DNA of 64,000 nt from Pseudoalteromonas nigrifaciens (GCF_002221505.1 NZ_CP011036.1:2666001-2730000), one strand, 5' to 3'; shown: positions 18,244 through 28,117, numbered from the stretch's first letter. The notes: a model not told the origin generated them from the sequence alone. Numbers and translations are program-made.

Positions 18244-20586
18244 TTAACGAATACACTGCGGCCTTGGTTCAAATTCACTGGCTCTTAGTGGTAGCTGAAT
18301 AACTTTGCCGCACCCTGGTGGCGCTTGTTTACCCGTTAGCTCGTTAATAAACGCCCAGCGAATTGAAGGAGGACGAGTATCGGCTATCGCTTCGGGATTT
18401 AGCGGTTTTAAATAACGAATATAGGTCTCTAAAGCCCCTACACTACCGGTTAAGCCGGTACTTTTGTTATCATCTCGGCCTAGCCAAGCAACAGTCACTG
18501 TGTTTTGATCAAACCCGGCAAACCAGCTATCGCGTAAATCGTTACTAGTGCCCGTTTTACCCGCAAGTTGAATCGACGGAAAGTGTAAGTTTAACCGTTT
18601 TGCGGTGCCATCTTTAGTCACTCGTTTCATTGCGTATTTTGTCATGTACATGGCATCTTTAGCAAAACGCGGCTCAGATTTCACTTCATGCTTATACAAT
18701 ACTTTGCCTATTGAGTCGGTTAACGCAGAAATAGCGGTTAACTTTCTATATTCGCCATCGGCAGCAATGGTTGTGTACAATTGTGCTACCTCAAAACTAG
18801 ACATTTCAAGTGCCCCCAATAACAACGATGGGTATTCGTTAATTCTTCCCTGCGCGCCTAACCCTCTTAGTGTATTTGCAACTTTATCTACCCCTACATC
18901 AAGGCCAAGATTTACCGCAGGTATATTTATACTGCGACTAAAAGCTTTGTATAACGGGATCGATCCGCGAAATTGACGATCGTAGTTTTCAGGTTGCCAT
19001 ACTTTACCTTGCTCATTGGTAACTTGCACCGGTGAGTCGTCAAGTAAAGTGGCTAGGTTATAATGTGGTAACTGCAGCGCGCTTAAATACACCGCAGGCT
19101 TAACTAATGAGCCAATATTACGTTTGGTATCAAGTACTCGGTTAAAGCCTGAATAACGCACATCGCGCCCAGAAACTAATGCCGATACGCCACCTTTTTC
19201 TACGTTAACTGAGATCATCGCCGCTTCAAGCGCGCGAGTATTAGGGCGTTTTTCTAAATAAGGCAAACTTGCCTGAATCGACTCTTCCATTGCCGTTTGT
19301 TTTTGTAAGTCAAAATAGGTAAACACACGAACACCGGCATCTAACACATTTTGATCGGGCAATAACTGCTTGAGTTCACGATTTACTAGTTCTAAATAAC
19401 CTGGGTACGATTTTTGTAAACTGGCTTTCATTGGCGCTATATTCAAAGGACGTTTTAATGCAGCGCGGTATTCATTAGTACTCAAAAGTTTGTCTTCAAC
19501 CATTAAGCGCAGCACTAAGTCACGACGTTCCATTGTGCGCTCTTCGTAACGACGTGGATTGTAATAAGACGGCCCTTTTACCATAGCCACCAGCAGCGCT
19601 ATTTGATCGTACTCTAGCTCATCTACTGGTTTAGAAAAGTAAAATTCAGCAGCCAAGCCCATACCATGTACACCTTGGTTATAAGACTGCCCTAAATATA
19701 CTTCATTTAAATACGCTTCAAGTATTTGATCTTTTGAATAACGGTAATCTAAAATAAGCGCAATAAACGCTTCGTTTATTTTTCGTGTAAGTGAGCGCTC
19801 TCGGGTTAAGTAAATATTTTTAGCCAGTTGTTGCGTTAGCGTACTGCCGCCCTGAACTGTTCGTCCAGCACGAATATTACTGTACAACGCACGTAAAATA
19901 GAAAATACCGATACGCCGTGGTGCTGATAAAAATTACGATCTTCAACCACTAAAAGCGTGTCTTTTAGCATTGCCGGAAATTTATCCAGCGGTACAAATT
20001 CACGATCTTGTTTAGAATCGTTACCTATACGCGCTATTTGCACCGGCTCCAACCTAGCGTTGTTTAAACGCCGACCAAACTTGTCTTTAATACTAGCCAC
20101 TTTTTGCCCAGCAAAACGCAGTTCAATTATATGCGCTTGTTCTAGCGCGTCATAAAATTCAAAATCGCGACGATATATTTTAATGCTGTTGGCGGTTTTA
20201 ACATATTGCCCTGTACGACTTAACCTATTAACGGCTGAGTAGTTTAGCCGCTCTAACTCCCAAATAACCTCTTGGCTTGATAAGAACTGCCCGGGGTAAA
20301 ACGCCATCGAGCGTGCATAAACTTGCGCAGGAAGCTGCCATTTATTACCTTCAAATTGACGAGTTATTTTTGCATCGAGGTAAATAAAATAAAACGCCAT
20401 AGCAATAAATGTCGCTAAACTAAGTTTCCAAAAAATAGACCATAGTTTATTGAGTAAAGATCGCTGAGCAACTGATGATTTGTTTTTTGTACTTTTTTTA
20501 GCGCCGTTACGCGGTGTACTTTTAGAGGGTTTAGCGCTGCGCTTTGTGGGGGTTTTACCTGTCGGTGTTTTTTTGTTATCAGCCAT
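18244..20586 (-). CDS. mrcB: Penicillin-binding protein 1B
   Basis: This is a bifunctional class A PBP that polymerises glycan strands and cross-links peptides in the periplasm. It is 780 aa. A lysine-rich cytoplasmic tail (1-45) is followed by one membrane helix (about 50-70) and the UB2H-type region. The GT51 glycosyltransferase has catalytic E215 (VVEDRNFYQHHG) and QGGSTLTQQLAKN at 245-257. The transpeptidase motifs are S493-x-x-K496, S552-I-N554 and K677-T-G. All catalytic residues are present. It is monocistronic. An LpoB-type activator is not in the window. Confidence 0.95.
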   Translation of the reverse strand: MADNKKTPTGKTPTKRSAKPSKSTPRNGAKKSTKNKSSVAQRSLLNKLWSIFWKLSLATFIAMAFYFIYLDAKITRQFEGNKWQLPAQVYARSMAFYPGQFLSSQEVIWELERLNYSAVNRLSRTGQYVKTANSIKIYRRDFEFYDALEQAHIIELRFAGQKVASIKDKFGRRLNNARLEPVQIARIGNDSKQDREFVPLDKFPAMLKDTLLVVEDRNFYQHHGVSVFSILRALYSNIRAGRTVQGGSTLTQQLAKNIYLTRERSLTRKINEAFIALILDYRYSKDQILEAYLNEVYLGQSYNQGVHGMGLAAEFYFSKPVDELEYDQIALLVAMVKGPSYYNPRRYEERTMERRDLVLRLMVEDKLLSTNEYRAALKRPLNIAPMKASLQKSYPGYLELVNRELKQLLPDQNVLDAGVRVFTYFDLQKQTAMEESIQASLPYLEKRPNTRALEAAMISVNVEKGGVSALVSGRDVRYSGFNRVLDTKRNIGSLVKPAVYLSALQLPHYNLATLLDDSPVQVTNEQGKVWQPENYDRQFRGSIPLYKAFSRSINIPAVNLGLDVGVDKVANTLRGLGAQGRINEYPSLLLGALEMSSFEVAQLYTTIAADGEYRKLTAISALTDSIGKVLYKHEVKSEPRFAKDAMYMTKYAMKRVTKDGTAKRLNLHFPSIQLAGKTGTSNDLRDSWFAGFDQNTVTVAWLGRDDNKSTGLTGSVGALETYIRYLKPLNPEAIADTRPPSIRWAFINELTGKQAPPGCGKVIQLPLRASEFEPRPQCIR

Positions 20587-20712
20587 TTAAATGTAATTTA
20601 TTCCAAGGTTTATTTTACGGACATGAGCTTAGCATAGTCACCTACTAGTTCACCATTATAAGGTAAATTAACAACCCATCTTAGCAGCACTAAAGTTAAC
20701 CTCCCCTGAAAT

Positions 20713-20739
20713 AAAAAAGCGCTACCTAAGTAGCGCTTT
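20713..20739 (-). terminator. Terminator of glnK-amtB
   Basis: A ten-base stem (AAAGCGCTAC against GTAGCGCTTT) with a four-base loop is followed by a T run on the minus strand, 24 nt past the amtB stop. Confidence 0.85.
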
Positions 20740-20762
20740 GGACAACACACAATAACTTAAAT

Positions 20763-21992
20763 TTAATTACTACGAACCGATACAAACTCTGGGTAGGCGT
20801 CAATGCCACAATCGTGTTGATCCATACCGTTTAGCTCTTCTTCTTCGGTAACCCTAATGCCCATAGTATGCTTTAAAATTGCCCACACCAGCAGCGAAGA
20901 AATAAACACAAAACCAATAATACACAACAAGCCTATTAACTGAGTTACCAAGTTTGCCTCGGCGTTTGTCACTGGTACTAGCATAATACCAAGTACTCCA
21001 CATACGCCATGCACAGAAATAGCGCCAACTGGGTCGTCTATTTTTGCCTTATCAAGTATAACAATACTAAATACCACTAATGAGCCGCCTAATAACCCTA
21101 ATAAACACGCCATCAATGGTGAAGGTGAAAGCGGATCGGCGGTAATCACAACCAGCCCAGCTAACGCGCCATTTAATACCATAGTTAAATCGGCTTTACC
21201 CCATAATGCTTTACAAACAAACAGTGCTGAAACAGCCCCCATTGCAGCAGCAGCATTGGTGTTTAATAAAATCTTTCCTACAGCAGTCGCGTTTTCTGCA
21301 TCTGATATTAGTAGCTGCGAGCCGCCGTTAAAACCAAACCAGCCCATCCATAAAATAAACGTACCTAACGTTGCCAAAGGCAAGTTTGACCCTGGAATTG
21401 GGTATATTTCGCCATTTTTACCATATTTTCCTTTACGTGCACCCAGTAATAATACGCCAGCTAATGCCGCTGATGCGCCGGTTGCATGCACTATTGCTGA
21501 GCCAGCAAAGTCAACAAAACCCATTGACGATAAAAATCCAGAGCCCCAAGTCCAGTAACCCTCAATAGGATATATAAGCCCAGTTAACACCAAGGTAAAC
21601 ACCAAAAATGCCCACAACTTCATGCGCTCAGCCACCGCACCCGAGACAATAGACATAGCCGTGGCAACAAAAACAACTTGAAAGAAAAAATCAGATTCTA
21701 GAGAGTGATCAGCATCAGCGGCTTGTGTACCAATTAAGCCACCAAATGAAGGAATGATGCCTCCCTCGGTATTCCCTACATACATAATATTGTAACCAAC
21801 GAGTAAAAACATGGTGCATGCAATTGAATACAAGGCGATATTTTTAGTTAATATTTCTGTGGTGTTTTTTGAGCGTACTAAACCCGCTTCTAGCATGGCA
21901 AACCCTGCGGCCATCCACATTACTAATATGCCACAAATTAAAAAATAAAAGGTGTCGAGCGAAAACTTTAGTTCTATCAGTGTACTTTCCAT
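20763..21992 (-). CDS. amtB: Ammonium transporter
   Basis: This Amt/Rh-family channel takes up ammonium across the inner membrane. It is 409 aa with about 11 helices. The twin pore histidines are H169 (SAIVHATGA) and H328 (ISVHGVCG). The mature-like N-terminus has no obvious cleaved signal. It is 9 nt downstream of the PII gene, with the Shine-Dalgarno AGGGGG. The glnK-amtB pairing is the standard arrangement, in which uridylylation-controlled GlnK plugs the channel when nitrogen is sufficient. Confidence 0.96.
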   Translation of the reverse strand: MESTLIELKFSLDTFYFLICGILVMWMAAGFAMLEAGLVRSKNTTEILTKNIALYSIACTMFLLVGYNIMYVGNTEGGIIPSFGGLIGTQAADADHSLESDFFFQVVFVATAMSIVSGAVAERMKLWAFLVFTLVLTGLIYPIEGYWTWGSGFLSSMGFVDFAGSAIVHATGASAALAGVLLLGARKGKYGKNGEIYPIPGSNLPLATLGTFILWMGWFGFNGGSQLLISDAENATAVGKILLNTNAAAAMGAVSALFVCKALWGKADLTMVLNGALAGLVVITADPLSPSPLMACLLGLLGGSLVVFSIVILDKAKIDDPVGAISVHGVCGVLGIMLVPVTNAEANLVTQLIGLLCIIGFVFISSLLVWAILKHTMGIRVTEEEELNGMDQHDCGIDAYPEFVSVRSN

Positions 21993-22001
21993 AAATCCCC
22001 C

Positions 22002-22340
22002 TTAAAGTGCATCTTCATCAAGTTCGCCCGTACGAATACGAACAATTTGATCTAGGTCGTACACAAAAATCTTACCGTCACCTATTTTTCCGGTGCCTGC
22101 AACTTGCGTAATTGAGTCAACTACGCGTTGGCAGTTTTCAGTACGAGTGGCAATTTCGAGTTTAATTTTAGGAATAAAATCAACTTGGTATTCAGCCCCA
22201 CGATACAATTCGGTATGACCACGTTGTCGACCAAAGCCTTTTACATCAACAACTGTCATCCCTTCTATGCCTAAATCAGCGAGTGCTGTACGCACTTCAT
22301 CTAATTTAAATGGCTTGATGATTGCACTAATCATTTTCAT
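22002..22340 (-). CDS. glnK: PII nitrogen regulatory protein
   Basis: This trimeric PII signal protein senses ATP/ADP and 2-oxoglutarate and controls AmtB. It is 112 aa, the standard length. The T-loop tyrosine Y51, the uridylylation site, is present in LYRGAEYQVDF, and the GKIGDGKIFV signature appears near residue 85. Because it is co-transcribed with amtB I call it GlnK rather than GlnB, though sequence alone does not separate the two firmly. A sigma-54-like promoter lies upstream. Confidence 0.94.
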   Translation of the reverse strand: MKMISAIIKPFKLDEVRTALADLGIEGMTVVDVKGFGRQRGHTELYRGAEYQVDFIPKIKLEIATRTENCQRVVDSITQVAGTGKIGDGKIFVYDLDQIVRIRTGELDEDAL

Positions 22341-22385
22341 TTTAGTCCCCTTAGGACACGTTATTGTTTTTCTTAGTTAATACAA

Positions 22386-22401
22386 TCCAAGCTTTATGCC
22401 A
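22386..22401 (-). promoter_or_regulatory. Candidate sigma-54 promoter of glnK-amtB
   Basis: On the minus strand TGGCATAAAGCTTGGA matches the -24/-12 pattern TGGCAc-n5-TTGCA. The GG element and the 10-nt spacing are right, but the -12 GC is GG. It lies 45 nt before the glnK ATG. Sigma-54/NtrC control of glnK-amtB is established in enterics, so the context fits. A GCCAT/ATGGC inverted repeat overlaps it. Confidence 0.4.
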
Positions 22402-22456
22402 TTTTTTATATGGCAATAAAAAACAATAACTTATAAAAATTTTTTATATTTAAAAC

Positions 22457-22487
22457 AAAAAAACGCACCAATTAGGTGCGTTTTTTT
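22457..22487 (-). terminator. Terminator of the GGDEF response-regulator gene
   Basis: A 13-base perfect stem (AAAAAAACGCACC against GGTGCGTTTTTTT) has a five-base loop. It starts 36 nt past the stop of the gene ending at 22523. Confidence 0.9.
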
Positions 22488-22522
22488 ATATATAATACTT
22501 GATTGGTGCGTGTGTATTTAAC

Positions 22523-23788
22523 TCAACGTATAGCTGTAACCTCTGCTAGCTGCAAAGTACTATTTAAAACCACACAATTGCGCCCTTGCTCCTTAGCTTG
22601 ATACAAAGCTCTATCGGCAACACGCATAGCAGCGGTTAAATTGGTATTTTGAAATTCGGCTAGGCCTATACTTGCTGTTATTGATAAGGTTTTATCACTG
22701 ATAGTAAAGTCGTAACTTGCGAACTTTTGTATAAATAAATTTAAACACTTCTCGGCTTGTTCAACTTCTACTTGCGTTAATATAATTGCAAACTCTTCAC
22801 CGCCAATACGTGCCACTGTACTGTTAGAAAATGAAGTACGGATTAAATTACTCACTTGTTTAAGTGCCTGATCGCCGCCGTCATGCCCAAATTCATCGTT
22901 TATTGCTTTAAAAAAATCTATATCGAGTAACACTAAGCTATTTTTCTGATTTTTATTTTTGAGTAGTTTTTCAGCATACTGATAAAAGTAACGACGATTA
23001 TAAAGCCCGGTAAGGTGATCTCGAAAAGCACTTTCTTTAATGTCTGCAATTAACGATAACTGCTCCATGGTTTGCAATACACGACAATGAAACTCTTCAT
23101 TCATAAAAGGTTTAGTTAAAAAATCATTAGCACCATATTTAATAAATCGCGCCGATAAACCATGCTTACTCGCGCCTGATAACCCAATAATTGCTAAGTC
23201 ATCACGGCCTCTAAAGTTTCTCACCGCTTTAACTAATTCAAAACCATCCATTGTTGGCATTGCATAGTCTGTCATGAGTAATTTAATTTCAGCATCGTTT
23301 TTGAGCATATCTAATGCTTGGCGTCCATCGTGCGCCTCACTGACTGCAAATAATTGTTTTTCTAGCATTTGCTTCATTAAAGTACGACTTAAAACCGAGT
23401 CGTCGGCTATTAATGCTTTACAGCCTTGGTTACGCAACAGCTGTGCAACTAATTTTATAGCGTAATTATATGAGTCACGGTTATCTTTTATCACATAATC
23501 AATTACGCCTAATTCTAACATTTGCAGGCGCTTGTACTCATCCATCTTAGAAGTAAGCACCACAGTAGGAATACCTTTTAATAAGGTATATTTGGCCACC
23601 TCACCATTTGGTGCGTCGGGGAGCGTTAAATCAACTAAGGCTAGTGTATAGCTGTGCTTACTTACAAACTCCTTACACTCAGATAAAGACCAAGCAAAAT
23701 CAATGGCAACATCAAGATACTGTGCAGATATATGGCGAAGGACTTGTTGTACTACTTTACTATCTTCAACTATCAACAGTCTTTGCAT
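22523..23788 (-). CDS. Response regulator with two REC domains and a GGDEF diguanylate cyclase
   Basis: This is a predicted phosphorylation-controlled c-di-GMP synthase of 421 aa. REC1 (about 2-118) has phospho-acceptor D53 (LVDLTLPD). REC2 (about 122-243) has acidic D129-D130 and acceptor D174 (MTDYAMPTMDG). The GGDEF domain (about 255-415) has an intact active-site motif GGEEF at 329-333. The usual RxxD inhibitory site five residues before that motif is absent, so classical product inhibition is not expected. The architecture recalls PleD. No histidine kinase is adjacent. It is monocistronic with Shine-Dalgarno AGAGAAG and a strong terminator. Confidence 0.93.
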   Translation of the reverse strand: MQRLLIVEDSKVVQQVLRHISAQYLDVAIDFAWSLSECKEFVSKHSYTLALVDLTLPDAPNGEVAKYTLLKGIPTVVLTSKMDEYKRLQMLELGVIDYVIKDNRDSYNYAIKLVAQLLRNQGCKALIADDSVLSRTLMKQMLEKQLFAVSEAHDGRQALDMLKNDAEIKLLMTDYAMPTMDGFELVKAVRNFRGRDDLAIIGLSGASKHGLSARFIKYGANDFLTKPFMNEEFHCRVLQTMEQLSLIADIKESAFRDHLTGLYNRRYFYQYAEKLLKNKNQKNSLVLLDIDFFKAINDEFGHDGGDQALKQVSNLIRTSFSNSTVARIGGEEFAIILTQVEVEQAEKCLNLFIQKFASYDFTISDKTLSITASIGLAEFQNTNLTAAMRVADRALYQAKEQGRNCVVLNSTLQLAEVTAIR

Positions 23789-24140
23789 AGGGCTTCTCTT
23801 TACTTCTAATTAAATTACTTGTTTTATAACCATATGTTCATCATAAATTTAAAGCCTTTAATGAGATTTTAAATTTATTAAAAAGCAAATTACACACCCT
23901 GTCGGTTTGCCACTATTTTTTTAAAGTAAATCTCACTTATTTAAGCTGCTATTTATAAATAGATGCGAATATACATTACTTTCATTACGATCGAAATAAA
24001 GAGCGATACAAAGCGTTAAAAGCTAAGTTTTTACACATTCTATTTACTCAACCACTATTATCGGCAACTAGTCTCAATACTTTTGTTTTTTTACTGAATA
24101 TTTCTTTTAATAGAACATTAACAATAAAAAAGGGTCATTC
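23789..24140. other. AT-rich intergenic region between divergent genes
   Basis: About 350 bases separate the GGDEF regulator and the S10 peptidase, which are transcribed away from each other. I see no gene, RNA family or convincing operator. Promoters for both genes must lie here but none stands out. Confidence 0.4.
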
Positions 24141-25661
24141 ATGAAGTTTAGCCAAAGTATTTTTTTACCTATTGCCGCCATTGCCTTAACACTTAGTAGT
24201 GCCTCCTTTGCCGATAATAACCAGCGTCGTATTGATATCGACAGCAAAGTGGTTACTGAGCACAAAGCAAAAATTAATAATCAGCGCTTTTCATATACGG
24301 TTGCAACCGGTACGCAACCTGTTTGGGATGACAAAGGCGATGCTATAGCAACCTTGCAATATACTTACTACACCCGCGATAAGGTAGATGACAGAGCAAA
24401 GCGCCCTTTGCTTATTTCGTTTAATGGCGGCCCTGGCTCGGCATCGGTTTGGATGCACCTTGCTTATACTGGCCCTCGCGTATTAAAAATTGATGATGAA
24501 GGCTACCCTATTCAACCATATGGGGTTAAAGACAACCCTTACTCAGTGCTCGACATTGCCGATATTGTATATGTAAATCCGGTAAACACCGGCTACTCTC
24601 GGGTAGTTGAAGATAAAGACGGTAAATTACTCTCTAAAGCTGAACAAAAAGAGCAGTTTTTTGGCGTAAAAGCCGATATTAAGTACCTCGCTGAGTGGCT
24701 TAATACCTTTGTAAACAGAAACGAGCGCTGGCGCTCTCCTAAGTTTTTAATTGGCGAAAGCTACGGTACAACACGTGTATCGGGCCTTGCTCATGAACTG
24801 CAAAATAGCCAATGGATGTACATTAACGGCGTAGTATTGGTTTCACCAACCGATATTGGCATTAAGCGCGACGGCCCAATTAAAGCAGCTAACCGCCTGC
24901 CTTACTTTGCCGCTACAGCTTGGTATCACAAAGCATTAAATGCCAACTTACAAGCTAAAGACCTAGACGAGTTACTGCCTGAAGTTGAGCAGTTTACAAT
25001 TAACGAACTGATCCCCGCACTGGCTAAAGGCGGCTTTATTGCAGATGATGAAAAGCGCCGCATAATTAAAAAAATGGCGCAATATGCTGGGCTTTCTGAA
25101 ACCTTTGTAGAGCAAAATAACTTAGATATTCCAACGCAGTTTTTTTGGAAAGAGCTATTACGTGATCGCGGCCAAATGGTAGGACGCTTAGACTCGCGTT
25201 ATTTAGGTATTGATAAACGCGATGCGGGCGAGTCGCCTGATTACTGGGCAGAACTCACGTCGTGGTTACACTCTTTCACACCCGCTATTAATCATTACTT
25301 ACGTGAAGAGCTAAATTATAAAACAGATATTAAATATAACCTGTTTGGTAATGTGCACCCATGGGATAGAAGCGGTAATAACACCGGCGAAAACTTGCGT
25401 TTAGCTATGGCGCAAAACCCGTATTTAAAGGTAATGATTCAATCGGGTTATTATGACGGTGCAACTAACTACTTTGATGCTAAATATACGTTATGGCAGT
25501 TAGACCCAAGTGGCAAAATGCAAGACCGCTTAAGCTTTAAAGGCTACAGAAGCGGACATATGATGTACTTACGCCATGCGGATTTAGAGAGCTCTAATAC
25601 CGACTTACGTGAGTTTATAAAGGCGGCATTACCTAAAGAAGGCCAAGCTGCTAAATACTAA
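24141..25661 (+). CDS. Exported S10-family serine carboxypeptidase
   Basis: This is a predicted periplasmic or secreted carboxypeptidase. It is 506 aa with a signal peptide ending near residue 24 (SSASFADNN). The alpha/beta-hydrolase S10 fold shows NGGPGSASVWMH at 95-106 and the nucleophile S207 in GESYGTTR. The C-terminal acid and base are probably in YYDGATNYFD and SGHMMYLRH. Peptide scavenging is a plausible role in a protein-degrading marine heterotroph, by inference. It is monocistronic, with a hairpin terminator shared with the facing gene. Confidence 0.9.
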   Translation: MKFSQSIFLPIAAIALTLSSASFADNNQRRIDIDSKVVTEHKAKINNQRFSYTVATGTQPVWDDKGDAIATLQYTYYTRDKVDDRAKRPLLISFNGGPGSASVWMHLAYTGPRVLKIDDEGYPIQPYGVKDNPYSVLDIADIVYVNPVNTGYSRVVEDKDGKLLSKAEQKEQFFGVKADIKYLAEWLNTFVNRNERWRSPKFLIGESYGTTRVSGLAHELQNSQWMYINGVVLVSPTDIGIKRDGPIKAANRLPYFAATAWYHKALNANLQAKDLDELLPEVEQFTINELIPALAKGGFIADDEKRRIIKKMAQYAGLSETFVEQNNLDIPTQFFWKELLRDRGQMVGRLDSRYLGIDKRDAGESPDYWAELTSWLHSFTPAINHYLREELNYKTDIKYNLFGNVHPWDRSGNNTGENLRLAMAQNPYLKVMIQSGYYDGATNYFDAKYTLWQLDPSGKMQDRLSFKGYRSGHMMYLRHADLESSNTDLREFIKAALPKEGQAAKY

Positions 25662-25672
25662 TCAGCAAATAT

Positions 25673-25699
25673 AAAAAAGGCTCATAATGAGCCTTTTTT
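25673..25699. terminator. Bidirectional terminator
   Basis: AAAAAAGGCTCAT pairs with ATGAGCCTTTTTT almost without a loop, with T runs on both strands. It lies between the convergent S10 peptidase and CYTH-CHAD genes. Confidence 0.85.
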
Positions 25700-25720
25700 A
25701 TTTAATCATATTCTGTAAAT

Positions 25721-27241
25721 CTAAAGCCAATAAGGCTTTATATCGAACGAAGCCAATCTACTTTGCTCCATTGCACTTACCAAATATTCTGTCTTTTGTG
25801 CTAGCCATGTTTGAATTTTAGCTAGCTTTTCATCTTCTTGACCACCGCAAAGCTGCTTTAAATAGTCAAGGGTACTAAGCTCGTACATACCATGAGAAAT
25901 ATCAAGCCAAGGGAGTCTAAACTCTAAGCGCTCTTCTTTATCAAATAACGCACCTAAACAATTACCACTTAGTAAACTGTTCTCTAATTGTGTGCGTATA
26001 TTAAGGTAATCATTCGCGGTTAAAGTTTGTTCTTTAGGTAACAGCTTATGCAAATTTCGCCAATCTTTATCAAACAAACGGTTAGCAATGCTGGCTACCG
26101 ATTGGTCAGCGTTTTGTAATTGCTTTTGATCCCAAAACTTGCGCCATTGTTTGTCTATTAACCAGGTTGTTAACGACAGTATTAAACGATTATAGCGTGC
26201 ACTATGAAACAGCGCATAAATGTCGTCAATGCTAGGCTGTAGCTCTTTTAGGTCATTAATAACTTGTGTTAATGCCGGTGCGTTGTTTATTTTTTTATAA
26301 AAAGCGTGGCGTTTAGAAGTATAGGTTTTTAATTGAATTGCATTTTCAACCCACGCTAACTCGCTGAGTAACCACTTTAGTTCGTTGCGTAAATGCTCAG
26401 TACTTTCTTTGCTAACAATGTCGTCAAACAACCAAAAGTTATGACGAATTAAGCTTATACCGTCGGTTACTCGCTTTAATGTTTTTAAACTTGGCTTATC
26501 GAAATAACATTGTTCGTGCTTTTGCACAAAACGAATACCAAAACCCATAGCCTCTATTAATGCTTGCTCTTGGGTTACTTGCCCTTTGAGTTTAACAAAC
26601 CCAATAGATTTACTTGGTTGCAGTGGCGTGTCGTCAGCAAGGCGATACCCTCTTGCGGCCTTTGAATACAAACCTAAGCGAATACAGTTTTGGCTTACTA
26701 ATTTATCGGCTAGCGCAAATAATTCATTACGGCTGCCCTCAACAAGTTCAATTTCAAGCTCGCTGATCACCTCAACTTTACCCGCTGCGGCAATTTCACC
26801 TTTATCAAGCACTACTTCAATTTTTGCACCGTTTTGAGTCTCAATTAACCAAGTACGGCGAATAAAGTTGGTACTAAAAATCGGATGTATATTTTCTGCA
26901 ATAACATTGGCTTGCATGCCATGAGGCCAAATAGAGGGGTCAAATGCCATTAAATCTGGACGATTAGACTCTATTGGTAAGTTAAATTCAGGGCGTTGAT
27001 GTAAGCCCCCAACAACCTCACCGGAGAGTTTAATTGTTTGCTCACATTTATTATCAGCACAACGCGTTCTATAGCCAATATCAAGGGCTCTAAGCTCACG
27101 GCTTGGCGTATCATAATAAGCATTTTGTAAACTTCGAGATGGCTTATTAGTAACTGTTTTTGCAAATTGTGTAATTAATGAGGGGATCAGTGGAATGACG
27201 GCATCTGATACCAAAAATTTTAGTTCTATCTCAGTATCCAT
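25721..27241 (-). CDS. CYTH-CHAD domain protein (YgiF-like inorganic triphosphatase)
   Basis: This is a predicted cytoplasmic triphosphate-tunnel metalloenzyme of 506 aa. The N-terminal CYTH domain (about 1-205) starts with the signature ExExK (E4, E6, K8). The C-terminal CHAD domain (about 220-500) is helical and histidine-rich, and CHAD domains bind polyphosphate. E. coli YgiF with this layout hydrolyses tripolyphosphate. The gene diverges from an SH3 envelope protein of the YgiM type, and ygiM and ygiF are also near each other in E. coli, which supports the call. Confidence 0.9.
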   Translation of the reverse strand: MDTEIELKFLVSDAVIPLIPSLITQFAKTVTNKPSRSLQNAYYDTPSRELRALDIGYRTRCADNKCEQTIKLSGEVVGGLHQRPEFNLPIESNRPDLMAFDPSIWPHGMQANVIAENIHPIFSTNFIRRTWLIETQNGAKIEVVLDKGEIAAAGKVEVISELEIELVEGSRNELFALADKLVSQNCIRLGLYSKAARGYRLADDTPLQPSKSIGFVKLKGQVTQEQALIEAMGFGIRFVQKHEQCYFDKPSLKTLKRVTDGISLIRHNFWLFDDIVSKESTEHLRNELKWLLSELAWVENAIQLKTYTSKRHAFYKKINNAPALTQVINDLKELQPSIDDIYALFHSARYNRLILSLTTWLIDKQWRKFWDQKQLQNADQSVASIANRLFDKDWRNLHKLLPKEQTLTANDYLNIRTQLENSLLSGNCLGALFDKEERLEFRLPWLDISHGMYELSTLDYLKQLCGGQEDEKLAKIQTWLAQKTEYLVSAMEQSRLASFDIKPYWL

Positions 27242-27457
27242 TAGTTATGCGGATTACCCTTAAAATTAATAAGTGGTCAAAATAAACAAAGCCGCCCCAT
27301 ATTGCAAATATTTTAGTCAAAATGGGCCGCTAATAAAATAACACCGGTTACAATATCAACCTTGCTATTGCGCTATTTAATCCATATTATCGCTATACTT
27401 ATGTGAAATATAAAATCACGTTCTAAACGGACACGGTTAGATTAACAAGGTAAATAA

Positions 27458-28063
27458 ATGCTAAAACACTGTTTATTATGGCTGTTTTTAACAGCCTCAA
27501 CATTTGCGAGCCAAGCAGAAGAAGCTCAAACAGCAGCCCCCACCAATGCAAAAACAGCTTATATAATTGACAATCTTTATACGTTTATGCGCTCTGGTGC
27601 GAGCAAAAACTATCGTTTACTCGGCTCTATTGATGCAGGCACACAACTGACCTTATTATCGGGTGAAGAAAACGGCTTTTTAAAAGTTAAGGATGATAAA
27701 GATCGTGAAGGTTGGGTTGAAGCTAAATACATTACACAAACAGCTGGCTTACATAAGCAGTACCAAACGTTAAGTGATGAAATGAGCTCAATACAAAATG
27801 AACTGCGCCAAGCACAAGTTGAATTACCGCAGTTGCAAGAGCAAAACGTGCAGTTAACAAACCAAAACAAACAATTGTTTACACAAATAACTCAATTAAA
27901 AACTACACTTGAGCAAGAGCGCACTTTAAAGCAAGCCACTAGCTCTAAAGAAAAACGCCAATTACTTACTTATGGCGGTGCTATTGCATTTTTAGGATTA
28001 TTTTTAGGTATTATATTAACGATTGTGTTGTCTCGCCGTAAGCGCTACCAAGGCTGGGCATAA
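27458..28063 (+). CDS. SH3-domain envelope protein (TIGR04211/YgiM type)
   Basis: This is a predicted inner-membrane protein of 201 aa with a periplasmic domain. It has a signal peptide (about 1-21), then a bacterial SH3 domain (about 33-95, with DNLYTFMRSGASKNYRLLGS). A coiled coil (about 98-160, rich in Gln and Leu heptads) is followed by a C-terminal membrane helix (about 170-190) and a basic tail. Its exact function is unknown. YgiM-like proteins are thought to act at the cell envelope. Confidence 0.87.
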   Translation: MLKHCLLWLFLTASTFASQAEEAQTAAPTNAKTAYIIDNLYTFMRSGASKNYRLLGSIDAGTQLTLLSGEENGFLKVKDDKDREGWVEAKYITQTAGLHKQYQTLSDEMSSIQNELRQAQVELPQLQEQNVQLTNQNKQLFTQITQLKTTLEQERTLKQATSSKEKRQLLTYGGAIAFLGLFLGIILTIVLSRRKRYQGWA

Positions 28064-28083
28064 TACGACAACTTAATTAGTCG

Positions 28084-28117
28084 CATAAAAAAAGCATCAT
28101 TTGATGCTTTTTTTATG
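28084..28117. terminator. Bidirectional terminator
   Basis: A 16-base perfect stem (CATAAAAAAAGCATCA against TGATGCTTTTTTTATG) has a two-base loop. It lies between the SH3 protein gene and the convergent Lrp-type gene and serves both. Confidence 0.92.
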
